64,000 bases of DNA. Source: Fodinibacter sp963695175. GTDB lineage: Bacteria > Actinomycetota > Actinomycetes > Actinomycetales > Dermatophilaceae. A program made the position numbers and the translations under genes. The stretch lies in contig CAVOGG010000002.1 in NCBI GenBank assembly GCA_963695175.1, positions 1-64,000 of the forward strand, in the 5' to 3' direction. How positions within the stretch are numbered: position 1 is the first letter of the stretch; every line of letters begins with the position of its first letter. Below are positions 40,107-48,300 of this stretch, piece after piece. The notes under the pieces are model-generated. The model was not told where the DNA came from. It did not search any database and saw only the letters and a list, made by a program, of their open reading frames with translations.

Positions 40107-41255
40107 TCAGGAAACCTCAGCTGCGGCGTGGTGGTGGATGGACCCGCCGGTCTCCTGGAGCCGTTTGCCCCCACCGCCCCACTGCAGGGCGACGATCTCC
40201 GCCGCGATCGACACGGCGGTCTCCTCCGGGGTGCGGGCACCGAGGTCGAGCCCGATCGGCGACGACAGCCGGGACAGCTCGGCGTCGGTGAGCCCGGCCT
40301 CGCGCAGGCGCTCGAGCCGGTCGTCGTGGGTGCGCCGCGAACCCATCGCACCGACGTAGGCGACGTCCGGCATCCGCAGGGCCACCTCGAGCAGGGGCAC
40401 GTCGAACTTCGGGTCGTGGGTGAGCACGCACACCACCGCGCGCCCGTCGAGACGTCCCGCCTCCACCTCCGCCGCCAGGTAGCGGTGCGGCCACTCGACG
40501 ACCACCTCGTCCGCGGCGGGGAAGCGGGATGCCGTGGCGAAGACCGGGCGGGCGTCGCACACCGTCACCCGGTAGCCGAGGAAGGCACCGACGTGGGCGA
40601 CGGCCGCCGCGAAGTCGATGGCGCCGAAGACGAGCATCCGGGGTCGCGGGGCGTAGGCGGCGACGAACACCCGCAGCCCCTCGCCCCGGCGCTCCCCGTC
40701 GGGCCCGTAGGTGAGCGTCTCGGTGCGCCCGGCCGCGAGCAGGCCGCGGGCGTCGTCGGCGACGGCGGCGTCGGCGCGGTCGCTGCCGAGCGAGCCGACC
40801 GGCATCCGGTCGGCGTCCTCGGGGCGCACCACGAGGCGCCGCCCGACCCAGGCCGGGTCGGGGTGGTCGATGACCGTCGCGACCGCCACCGGCCGGCCGG
40901 CCTCGATGTCGTCGGACACCTCGCCCAGCTCGGGGAAGGTCTCCTGCGACACGGTCTCGACGAAGACGTCGAGGATGCCGCCGCAGGTGAGCCCGACCGC
41001 GAACGCGTCGTCGTCGGAGACGCCGTAGCGCTGCAGCACCGGGTCGCCGGAGGCGACGACCTCCTGGCCCAGCTCGTAGACGGCGCCCTCGACGCACCCG
41101 CCGGAGACCGAGCCGACCGCCTCACCGCCGGGGCCGACGAGCATCGAGGCCCCCGCCGGCCGGGGTGCGGAGCGGAACGTGGCGACCACGGTGCCGACCC
41201 CCACCGACTCGCCGGCCCGCCACCACTGCATCAGCTCGGGCAGCACGTCACGCAC
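40107..41255 (-). CDS. XdhC/CoxF-family maturation factor
   Basis: A 382-residue protein. The N-terminal XdhC/CoxI domain has APRPAGASMLVGPGGEAVG, SGGCVEG and LTCGGILDVFVE (conserved Cys), and a C-terminal Rossmann-like domain has MLVFGAIDFAAAVAHVGAFL and VGAMGSRRTHDDRLERL. XdhC proteins bind the molybdenum cofactor and promote its sulfuration and insertion. I chose GTG 41255, 9 bases after GGAGG; a TTG two codons upstream is possible. It overlaps coxE by 8 bases. Confidence 0.9.
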   Translation of the reverse strand: MRDVLPELMQWWRAGESVGVGTVVATFRSAPRPAGASMLVGPGGEAVGSVSGGCVEGAVYELGQEVVASGDPVLQRYGVSDDDAFAVGLTCGGILDVFVETVSQETFPELGEVSDDIEAGRPVAVATVIDHPDPAWVGRRLVVRPEDADRMPVGSLGSDRADAAVADDARGLLAAGRTETLTYGPDGERRGEGLRVFVAAYAPRPRMLVFGAIDFAAAVAHVGAFLGYRVTVCDARPVFATASRFPAADEVVVEWPHRYLAAEVEAGRLDGRAVVCVLTHDPKFDVPLLEVALRMPDVAYVGAMGSRRTHDDRLERLREAGLTDAELSRLSSPIGLDLGARTPEETAVSIAAEIVALQWGGGGKRLQETGGSIHHHAAAEVS

Positions 41256-42357
41256 GGGCAACCACCTCCGTCAGCTCCTCGAACGCCGCCAGGGAGTGCC
41301 CCGCAACGAAGTGGTCGACGTGGGGCAGCACTGCCATGATGCCTCCCTGCACCGGCTCGTAGCCCGCACGACCCCGATGCGGGTTGACCCAGACCACCCG
41401 GTGGGCGACCGCCCGCAGCCGGCGCACCTGCTCCCCGAGCGCCTCGGGCTGGTCGCGCTCCCAGCCGTCACTGAACACGACGACGACCGCACCACGCGCC
41501 ATCCCCCGCCTGCCCCACCGGTCGAGGAAGACCTTGACGCCCTCGGCCAGGCGGGTGCCGCCGGACCAGTCCGGGATGGCGTCCCCCGCGGCCACGATCG
41601 CGCGGTCGGGGTCGCGCTGGTGCAGGGGGCGGGTGATCTGGGTGAGCCGGGTGCCGAGCGTGAAGACCTCGACCGGCACGCCGGCCACGCAGTAGGCGTG
41701 CGCGAGCCGGATCAGGGCGTCGGCGTAGCCGCTCATCGACCCGGAGACGTCGACGAGGAGCACGACCTTGCGCGCCCGGGTGCCGCGGCGCCGCCAGCGG
41801 ACCTCGCCCGGCTCCCCCATCCGGCGCAGGGTCGAGCGCAGGGTGGCGCGGGCGTCGACGGACCCGCGCGGGGATGCCGTGTACCGGTGGGCGCGTCGGA
41901 TCGGCGCCCGCGGGTGGAGGGAGCCGAACAGCGCCGCCAGCGCCTCACGCTCTCGCCGGTTCAGGGTCGCCACGTCGCGGTGCCGGAGCACCTCGGTCGA
42001 GCTCGCTTGGGCACGAACGACATCGGGGTCGTCAGCGCCCTGGCCGGCCGGGCTCTCGGTGACGCCGAGGCCGGGCTGGGCCACGAGGTTCGGCAGCGGG
42101 GGCCGGTCCTTGGTGCCGGCGCGCTGGCCACTGAACCACGCCGCGTAGACGAGGTCGTAGCGCTCGAGGTCGGCCGGCGACGCGCACAAGGTCGCGCGCC
42201 CGGCGAAGTAGACGGCCGGCTGGTCGTCGAGCCCGACGGCCGCGACCGCCTCGAGGTAGGTGCGCTCGCGGTCGGCCGTGACGGCGACGCCGGCGGCGCG
42301 CAGGGCACGGGCGAAGCCGAGGAGCACCTCCTCGGGCGGACGCACCAGGACGGTCAT
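41248..42357 (-). CDS. coxE: CoxE-type VWA-domain protein
   Basis: A 369-residue protein whose C-terminal half is a von Willebrand A domain. The metal-ion site motif is LLVDVSGSMSGYAD at about 198-211, followed by the Thr region WSGGTRLAEGVK and FSDGWERD. The N-terminal half is the COG3552-type extension. CoxE acts with the CoxD ATPase in maturing the active site of Mo hydroxylases. It overlaps coxD by 4 bases (ATGA) and xdhC. Confidence 0.92.
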   Translation of the reverse strand: MTVLVRPPEEVLLGFARALRAAGVAVTADRERTYLEAVAAVGLDDQPAVYFAGRATLCASPADLERYDLVYAAWFSGQRAGTKDRPPLPNLVAQPGLGVTESPAGQGADDPDVVRAQASSTEVLRHRDVATLNRREREALAALFGSLHPRAPIRRAHRYTASPRGSVDARATLRSTLRRMGEPGEVRWRRRGTRARKVVLLVDVSGSMSGYADALIRLAHAYCVAGVPVEVFTLGTRLTQITRPLHQRDPDRAIVAAGDAIPDWSGGTRLAEGVKVFLDRWGRRGMARGAVVVVFSDGWERDQPEALGEQVRRLRAVAHRVVWVNPHRGRAGYEPVQGGIMAVLPHVDHFVAGHSLAAFEELTEVVARA

Positions 42358-43244
42358 CGGGTCAGCATCACGTCGAGGGCCTTCTTGACCCGCTCAGCGT
42401 CCTCGCGGTACTTCACCGCCACCCCGAGGGTGGCGGCCGCGGTCTCGGTGTCGAGCTCGCGGGTGCCGAGCTCGTGCAGGGCTCGGGCCCAGTCGAGGGT
42501 CTCCGCGACGCCCGGCGGCTTGAGCATCTCGCGGTCGGCCCGGATGCCGTGCACCGCGCGGACGACCTGCTCGGCGAGGGCGGTCGAGACCTCCGGCGCG
42601 CGCCGGGCGACGATCGCCAGCTCGCGCTCGATGCCGGGGTGATCGAGCCAGTGGTAGAGGCACCGGCGCTTGAGGGCGTCGTGCAGCTCTCGGGTGCGGT
42701 TCGAGGTCAGCACGACCACCGGCGGCACGGCTGCCGTCACCGTGCCGAGCTCGGGGATGGTCACCTGCCAGGTCGAGAGCACCTCCAGGAGGAAGGCCTC
42801 GAACTCGTCGTCGGCCCGGTCGACCTCGTCGATGAGCAGCACCGCCGGGGCGTCGCGCAGGGCGCGCAGCACCGGGCGCGCGATGAGGAAGCGCTCGTCG
42901 AAGAGCCCCTGCTCGACCTCGCGGACGTCACGTGCGGCACCCTCGACCGCCTCGAGCGCCCGCACGTGGAGGATCTGCCGCGGGAAGTCCCAGTCGTAGA
43001 GGGCCTGGGTGGCGTCGATGCCCTCGTAGCACTGCAGCCGGATCAGCGGCAGCTCCATCGTCTCGGCGAGCGCCTCGGCCAGGGCGGTCTTCCCGGTGCC
43101 CGGCTCCCCCTCCATGAGCAGCGGTCGGCCGAGCCGCAGCGCCAGCCAGGCGATCGTGGCGAGGGCGTCGTCGGCGAGGTAGCCGGTCTCGCCGAGCGCG
43201 TCGGTCAGGTCGTGCGCCGTGCCGAACGTCGTCCGCGGGTCCAT
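42354..43244 (-). CDS. coxD: CoxD-type MoxR AAA+ ATPase
   Basis: A MoxR-family chaperone ATPase of 296 residues: Walker A MEGEPGTGKTALAEAL, Walker B VLLIDEVDRADDEFEAFLLE, sensor 1 LTSNRTREL and the arginine-finger region RCLYHWLDHP. It works with CoxE in cofactor maturation. I chose ATG 43244 (MDPRTTFGTAHDL). It follows the mocA-like gene across a 120-base gap dominated by a 22-bp inverted repeat, so it may have its own promoter. Confidence 0.9.
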   Translation of the reverse strand: MDPRTTFGTAHDLTDALGETGYLADDALATIAWLALRLGRPLLMEGEPGTGKTALAEALAETMELPLIRLQCYEGIDATQALYDWDFPRQILHVRALEAVEGAARDVREVEQGLFDERFLIARPVLRALRDAPAVLLIDEVDRADDEFEAFLLEVLSTWQVTIPELGTVTAAVPPVVVLTSNRTRELHDALKRRCLYHWLDHPGIERELAIVARRAPEVSTALAEQVVRAVHGIRADREMLKPPGVAETLDWARALHELGTRELDTETAAATLGVAVKYREDAERVKKALDVMLTR

Positions 43245-43312
43245 GGCGCCAGCATCCCTGACGACGTGCCGTTCACGGAAGCGAACGCTCATCCCGGCGT
43301 CCTGCCTTCAGG

Positions 43313-43372
43313 TCGAGTGAGTAGGACATGCCCGGGATCTGCGACGGCCACGGGCATGTCCTGCTCACTCGA
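43313..43372 (-). repeat. 22-bp inverted repeat overlapping the mocA-like stop
   Basis: Left arm 43313-43334 begins TCGAGTGAGTAGGACATG and the right arm 43351-43372 is its complement with one change that allows G-U pairing. The 16-base loop is GGATCTGCGACGGCCA. The mocA-like stop codon (43365-43367) lies inside the right arm. It could end tetR-mocA transcription before coxD or only reduce it. No T run follows on the minus strand. Confidence 0.75.
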
Positions 43373-43973
43373 TCCCTCGCCCTCCCCGCCGCAGGTCGTC
43401 GAGGTCGCCCACGGTGTCGAGGTCGCGCCCGGTCGCGAGGTCGCCGCACTCGACGAGGTGGTGAGGGGTGTCCCGCAGGTGGTCGCGGGCGCCGCGGTCG
43501 CCGCGTGCCCTGGTCACCACCGCACCCCAGTGGTCGCGGCCGATGACCACCGGGTGGCCCGGCACGCCCCCGTAGGCCGCCCGCGCCAGCGCCGCGCGCC
43601 CCTCGCCCCGCGCAGCGCCCAGGAGGCGGCGCACCACCTGGGCCGTGACGTCGGGGAGGTCGACGAGGGTGACGAGCGCGAGGTCGTCGTCGCCCTGCGC
43701 GAGGTGCGCCAGCCCGGCCCGCAGCGACGCGCCCATCCCCTCGTCCCAGTCGTCGGCATGCACCACCCGCGCACCCGAGCCCTCCAGGAGCGCAGCAACC
43801 GCGTCGCCCCCGGCGCCCACGACGACGACCACCCGGTCGCAGCCACCCTCGACCACGCGGGCCACGGCCGTCTCCACGAGGGTCGGGCCACCGTCGGTGA
43901 GCCGCACGAGGGCCTTGGGCCCACCCATCCGGCGGCCGGCCCCGGCGGCGAGCACGAGCCCCACGGTGGTCAC
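43365..43973 (-). CDS. mocA: MocA/MobA-like molybdenum cofactor nucleotidyltransferase
   Basis: A 202-residue NTP transferase: VGLVLAAGAGRRMGGPKALV binds the nucleotide, and DDDLALVTLVDLPDVTAQVV holds the metal-binding Asp region. MocA adds CMP to molybdopterin to give the cytosine dinucleotide form, exactly the cofactor that Cox-type hydroxylases need, so location supports MocA over MobA. The symbol is by context. GTG at 43973 overlaps the tetR stop (GTGA). Confidence 0.82.
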   Translation of the reverse strand: MTTVGLVLAAGAGRRMGGPKALVRLTDGGPTLVETAVARVVEGGCDRVVVVVGAGGDAVAALLEGSGARVVHADDWDEGMGASLRAGLAHLAQGDDDLALVTLVDLPDVTAQVVRRLLGAARGEGRAALARAAYGGVPGHPVVIGRDHWGAVVTRARGDRGARDHLRDTPHHLVECGDLATGRDLDTVGDLDDLRRGGRGIE

Positions 43974-44545
43974 GCCGCAGCCCGTCCGAGCGCGGCGTCG
44001 ACGAGGACGCGAGCCGACTGCGCGGCGCGAACGGCGGCCTCCGGGTCGGCGTCGAGCGCGCCGCTGGCCAGGCCGCCGTCGAGCAGGAGGGTCAGCGAAC
44101 GGGCCAGCCCGCGCGGGTCGGGCGCACCGGCATCCGTGGCCAGGCCGGTGACCCAGTCGAGCACCGCGGCCTTGTGCGCGACCGTGCGGTCGTGGACGGG
44201 CGTGCCCGGCACGGTCTCGGCCGCCGCGTTGAGGAACGCGCAGCCGCGGTACCCGTCGCGTCGGCACGCAGCGCCGAGGGCGTCGAACAGGCCGACCAGC
44301 TCGTCGGCCGGGTCGGGGCCGGCCGCCGCGGCGGCGTCGTGCAGCTGGCCGCTCCAGACGCCGTCGACCGTGTCGAGGTAGGCGACGACGAGGTCGTCCT
44401 TGGCCGGGAAGTACTTGTAGAACGTCGCCTTGGCCACGCCGGACTCGGCGATGATCAGGTCGACGCCGACGGCCCGGATGCCGCGGGCGTAGAAGAGCCG
44501 GAACGCCGTGTCGACGATCCGGTCGCGGGCAGTGCTGGGGGCCAT
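43970..44545 (-). CDS. TetR/AcrR-family regulator
   Basis: A 191-residue repressor. The N-terminal helix-turn-helix (1-55) reads DRIVDTAFRLFYARGIRAVG then ESGVAKATFYKYFPAKDDLV. The ligand-binding C-terminal domain has CRRDGYRGCAFLNAAAE, typical of the YxaF/LmrA-like C-terminal type. As the first gene of the cox operon, with two palindromes just upstream, it probably represses itself, the cox genes behind it and the divergent reductase gene. Confidence 0.92.
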   Translation of the reverse strand: MAPSTARDRIVDTAFRLFYARGIRAVGVDLIIAESGVAKATFYKYFPAKDDLVVAYLDTVDGVWSGQLHDAAAAAGPDPADELVGLFDALGAACRRDGYRGCAFLNAAAETVPGTPVHDRTVAHKAAVLDWVTGLATDAGAPDPRGLARSLTLLLDGGLASGALDADPEAAVRAAQSARVLVDAALGRAAA

Positions 44546-44553
44546 GCGGTTGA

Positions 44554-44607
44554 TAGTAGACAGATCTGTCTGCTAGCGTCCATTTCGACGTAGACAGACC
44601 TGTCTAC
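44554..44607. promoter_or_regulatory. Two matching TetR-type operators
   Basis: Site 1 has the 14-bp palindrome AGACAGATCTGTCT at 44558-44571, extending to 44554-44575 with one mismatch. Site 2 is GTAGACAG-AC-CTGTCTAC at 44590-44607. Both share half-site TAGACAG/CTGTCT and their centres are 34 bases apart. They lie between the divergent tetR and NAD(P)-reductase genes, where a repressor would block both promoters. Confidence 0.8.
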
Positions 44608-44636
44608 CGCCCGCCTCCCGGCCCACAGGAGCACCC

Positions 44637-45314
44637 ATGAACATCGCAGTTCTCGGTACCGGCACCGTCGGCCGCGCGATCGCCGGCCGGCTCCACGAGC
44701 TCGGACACACCGTCGTCGTCGGCACCCGCGACCCGCAGGCCACGCTGGGCCGGGCCGGGCCCGACGCCATGGGCACCGCGCCGTTCGCGACCTGGCACTC
44801 CGACCACGCGGACGTGGCGCTCGCGACCTACGCCGAGGCCGCCGGCGGCGCCGAGCTCGTGGTCAACGCGATCCCGGGTACGGCCGCCCTGGAGGTGCTC
44901 GCCCTGGCCGGCGCCGAGAACCTCTCCGGCAAGCCCCTGGTGGACATCTCGAACCCGCTCGACTTCTCGAAGGGGTTCCCGCCGACCCTGTTCGTCAAGG
45001 ACGACGACTCGCTCGGCGAGCAGGTGCAGCGGGCCTACCCCGACGCCAAGGTCGTCAAGACCCTCAACACCCTCAACGCCGACCTGATGGTGCACCCGCA
45101 GGCGCTCGGGGCCAGCAGCACGGTGTTCGTCTCCGGTGACGACGCCGCGGCCAAGGCGACCGTCACCGAGCTGCTGACCTCGTTCGGCCACGACGACGTC
45201 ATCGACCTGGGCGGCATCGAGACCGCCCGCGGGGCGGAGATGATCCTGCCGGTCTGGCTGCGCCTGATGGGCGCCCTGGGCACCGCGCAGTTCAACTTCA
45301 AGGTCGTCCGCTGA
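44637..45314 (+). CDS. NADPH-dependent F420 reductase-like NAD(P)-binding protein
   Basis: A 225-residue protein with an N-terminal Rossmann motif (MNIAVLGTGTVGRAIAGRL, then VVVGTRDP, which suggests NADP preference) and the family segments LVVNAIPGTAALEVL, LVDISNPLDFSKGFPPTLF and VVKTLNTLNADLMVHP. Such proteins are annotated as F420H2:NADP oxidoreductase-like, but many relatives lack F420 activity. It is the divergent target of the TetR operators. Its 3' end overlaps the convergent carboxylase gene by 17 bases. Confidence 0.8.
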   Translation: MNIAVLGTGTVGRAIAGRLHELGHTVVVGTRDPQATLGRAGPDAMGTAPFATWHSDHADVALATYAEAAGGAELVVNAIPGTAALEVLALAGAENLSGKPLVDISNPLDFSKGFPPTLFVKDDDSLGEQVQRAYPDAKVVKTLNTLNADLMVHPQALGASSTVFVSGDDAAAKATVTELLTSFGHDDVIDLGGIETARGAEMILPVWLRLMGALGTAQFNFKVVR

Positions 45315-48300
45315 CCGCGCCCACCGCCGTGAGTGCGGAAGCAGTTGCCATGGCAGCCACTTCCGCACTCGCCGCGATGAGGATGGCGTCAGGGGTGGCG
45401 GTGGCCTCGATCGCGGCGATGATCCGCGGCCGCAGCTCGTGCGGCGCGATGACGGCGTCGACCGAGCCCACCTCGACGGCCCGGTGGATGTCGTGCACCC
45501 GGTCGAACTCCGAGGCGACCTTGCCGAGCATCTCGGCCCGCACCGCGGTGCGCACCGAGTCCAGCTCGGTCGCGAGGGCGGCGCGAGCGGCACCGCTGGC
45601 CTCCCCCACTCGGGCCTGGAGGTCCGCGACGCGGGGATCCGCAGCGGTGCGGGCGTCGACGTCGCGGGCGAAGACGACCGCCGCTGCCGGCGCCCCGCCG
45701 ATGACCGAGGCGAACGACCCCTCGACGGCGAGCACCGTCATCCGCGGGTTGAGTGCCTTGGAGAACACGACGAACGCCCCGCCGTGGTATCGCGAGACCA
45801 CGACGAAGACGATCGGCCCGTCGAAGTTCACGACCGCGCGACCGATCTCGGCGCCGTACTCGAGCTGCAGCGCGCGCATCGAGTCGGGTGACCCGTCGAA
45901 GCCGGACAGGTTCGCGAGCACGACCAGCGGCCGGTTTCCACTCGCGGCGTTGATCGCCCGGGCGGCCTTCTTCGACGACCGCGGGAAGAGGGTGCCGGCC
46001 GTGTAGACGTCCGGACCGTCGGTCGGGGGCACCCCGCGCCTCGGCACGTTCTTCGACTCGATTCCCAACAGGCACACCGGGATTCCGCCCACCCGTGCGT
46101 CGAAGACCACCGCGGTCTCGGCGTCGGCCATGCCGGCCCAGCGCTCGAGGATGCCGTGGTCCTGGTCGGCGACCGCGCGCATCAGGGTGCGGATGTCGAA
46201 CGCCTTCTTGCGGTCGGCGTTGGTCGCCGGCGAGAAGATGTCGCCGACCGTGGTGAAGTCGCTGCCCGCGAGCTCGTGCGGGTAGGGCGTGACGTCGCGG
46301 TCGTGCGGGTCGCTGGTCGGTGCCCGGCGCGGGCCGGGCTCACCGGGTGCGACCCACGTGTTCTCGTAGTGCGCGAGCAGGACTCCGTAGGCGTCGACGA
46401 GGTCCTTGGCCCAGTACTGGGCCTGCCCGTTGGGCCCCATGACGCGGTCGTAGCCGCCGATGCCGAAGTTGTCCTCGGCCGAGACACCGCCGGAGAAGTC
46501 GAGCGACTGCTTGCCGGTGAGCACCATCGCGGAGTCGGGGGTCATGACCAGGATGCCCTTGGTGTGCATGAGCATCGTCGCCTCGGCGTTCCAGTAGGGC
46601 TGCGCGCCGACGTTGATGCCGGCGACGACGACGTTGATCTCGTGCCCGGCCTGGGTGAACTCGATGATCCGCTTGAGCGCCTTGGCGACCCAGTCCATGT
46701 TCTCGGTGCCGGAGTCCATCGAGATCCGTGCGCCGGCCGAGAGCGCGAACCACTCGACGGGCAGGCCCCGCTCCTCGGCGAGGTCGAGCGCCGCGATCAC
46801 CCGGGCGCACTCCGGCTCGGCCACCGCACCCAGGGCGCGCAGCGGGTCTCCGCAGAGCAGCACCCGGCTCACCCCCTGCGGGTGCAGCGGCGTCGGCGTG
46901 GTGACCAGCCCGCAGATCAGGCCGGCGGTGTTCTCGCCGTAGGGCCGCGACACCGGGACGAGCCGGCCCGTGTCGTCGAGGTCGAGCTCCTGCACCGAGC
47001 CACCGGCGCCGGCGACCATCGCGACCAGCTCGTAGGGGTAGACCAGGCCGCGGCGACGCGCCCGGACCACCTTCTCGGCGTAGCCGTCGAGGGGCGCGAC
47101 CCTGGTGGTGGCCGGCGGGTCGACGGTGAAGGTGACCCCGGACCCCGGCTGGTACGAGAAGCGCGCACAGATCGGCACGGTGCTGCCCTGCTCGCCCGCG
47201 ATCGCGCCCTCGATGCGGACCTCCTCGATGCCGGCACCGGCCGTCATCGGGGCGACCTTGCCCTGCAGCGCGGTCAGCTGGTCGAGGTTGGCCTCCACCG
47301 GTGGCCAGATGTGCAGCCAGACGTGGTTGGTGTCGAGCCGGGCGCCGGCGCCGAGCGAGGCCCGCGCCCGCCGGATCGCCTCGAGGCAGTTGGCCAGTGC
47401 CCGCTCGATGTGCGGCAGCGCCGTGACCTTGCCGGTCTCGTCGCGCACGACGACGAGCTGGCGCACCTGGGCGAGCGCCACGAGCCGCTGGTCCTGGGGG
47501 TTGCCGGCGGCGACGGCGTGCAGGAGCAGCACGTCCTCGGGCGCCTCGAGCCGGGTGAGCTCGAAGTCGCGCAGCCGCCACAGGTTGAGCCGGCGACCGA
47601 CCATCGGGTGCACGTCGCGCACCGGCCGGTCCTCCTCCATCGACCCGTCCGGCTGCGGGCGGAAGGTGAAGTAGCCGACCTCGCGCTCGTCGTCGGGCAC
47701 GACGCCGACGGCGACGCGGCGCACCTGGGAGGCGAACGGCATCCGGGCCAGGCTGGCCGCGAGCGACGCGGAGGCCTCCTCCTGGTCGCGCGGGAGGTCA
47801 GCCCAGTGCACGTAGAGGTCGACGACGGCCTGGTGGTCGGCGGGGCGGTCGGCGACCAGTCCGGCGAGCAGCCGGGACAGGTCGGTGCCGTCGGCGACCT
47901 CGTCGATCGTCGCGGCCGTGCTCACCAGGTGCGAGCTCTGCCCGTCGAGGTGGTAGTCGGCCGTCGCCACGGCCCGGCCGTCGGCGGTGAACTCGCGCAG
48001 GTCGTGCAGGGCGTACTCGCGGTAGTGCCGCTTGACGAGCACCGCGAGCATCGGCTCGCGGGCGGCCACGCCGTGGCGCAGGCGCTCGCCGAGGAAGCGC
48101 ACGATGCGCTCGGGGATGGCGGCCAGCGCGTCGACGCGCGCGGTGCGCTCGGCCCCCTCGGGCAGGGCGTCGATCTGCTCGAGCTCGTCGCCCACCGACC
48201 CGAGCACCGAGGCGCGGTCGGAGTCGACGAGTGGCTGGTCGAACCAGCGGAAGCGCACGCTGCGGGCAAGGTCGCCGACGATCGGGAAGCGCAGCTGGGT

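Noticed and set aside
41259..41261. TTG start for the xdhC-like gene
   Set aside because: GTG at 41255 has a better distance to GGAGG; the TTG lies only 3 bases from it.
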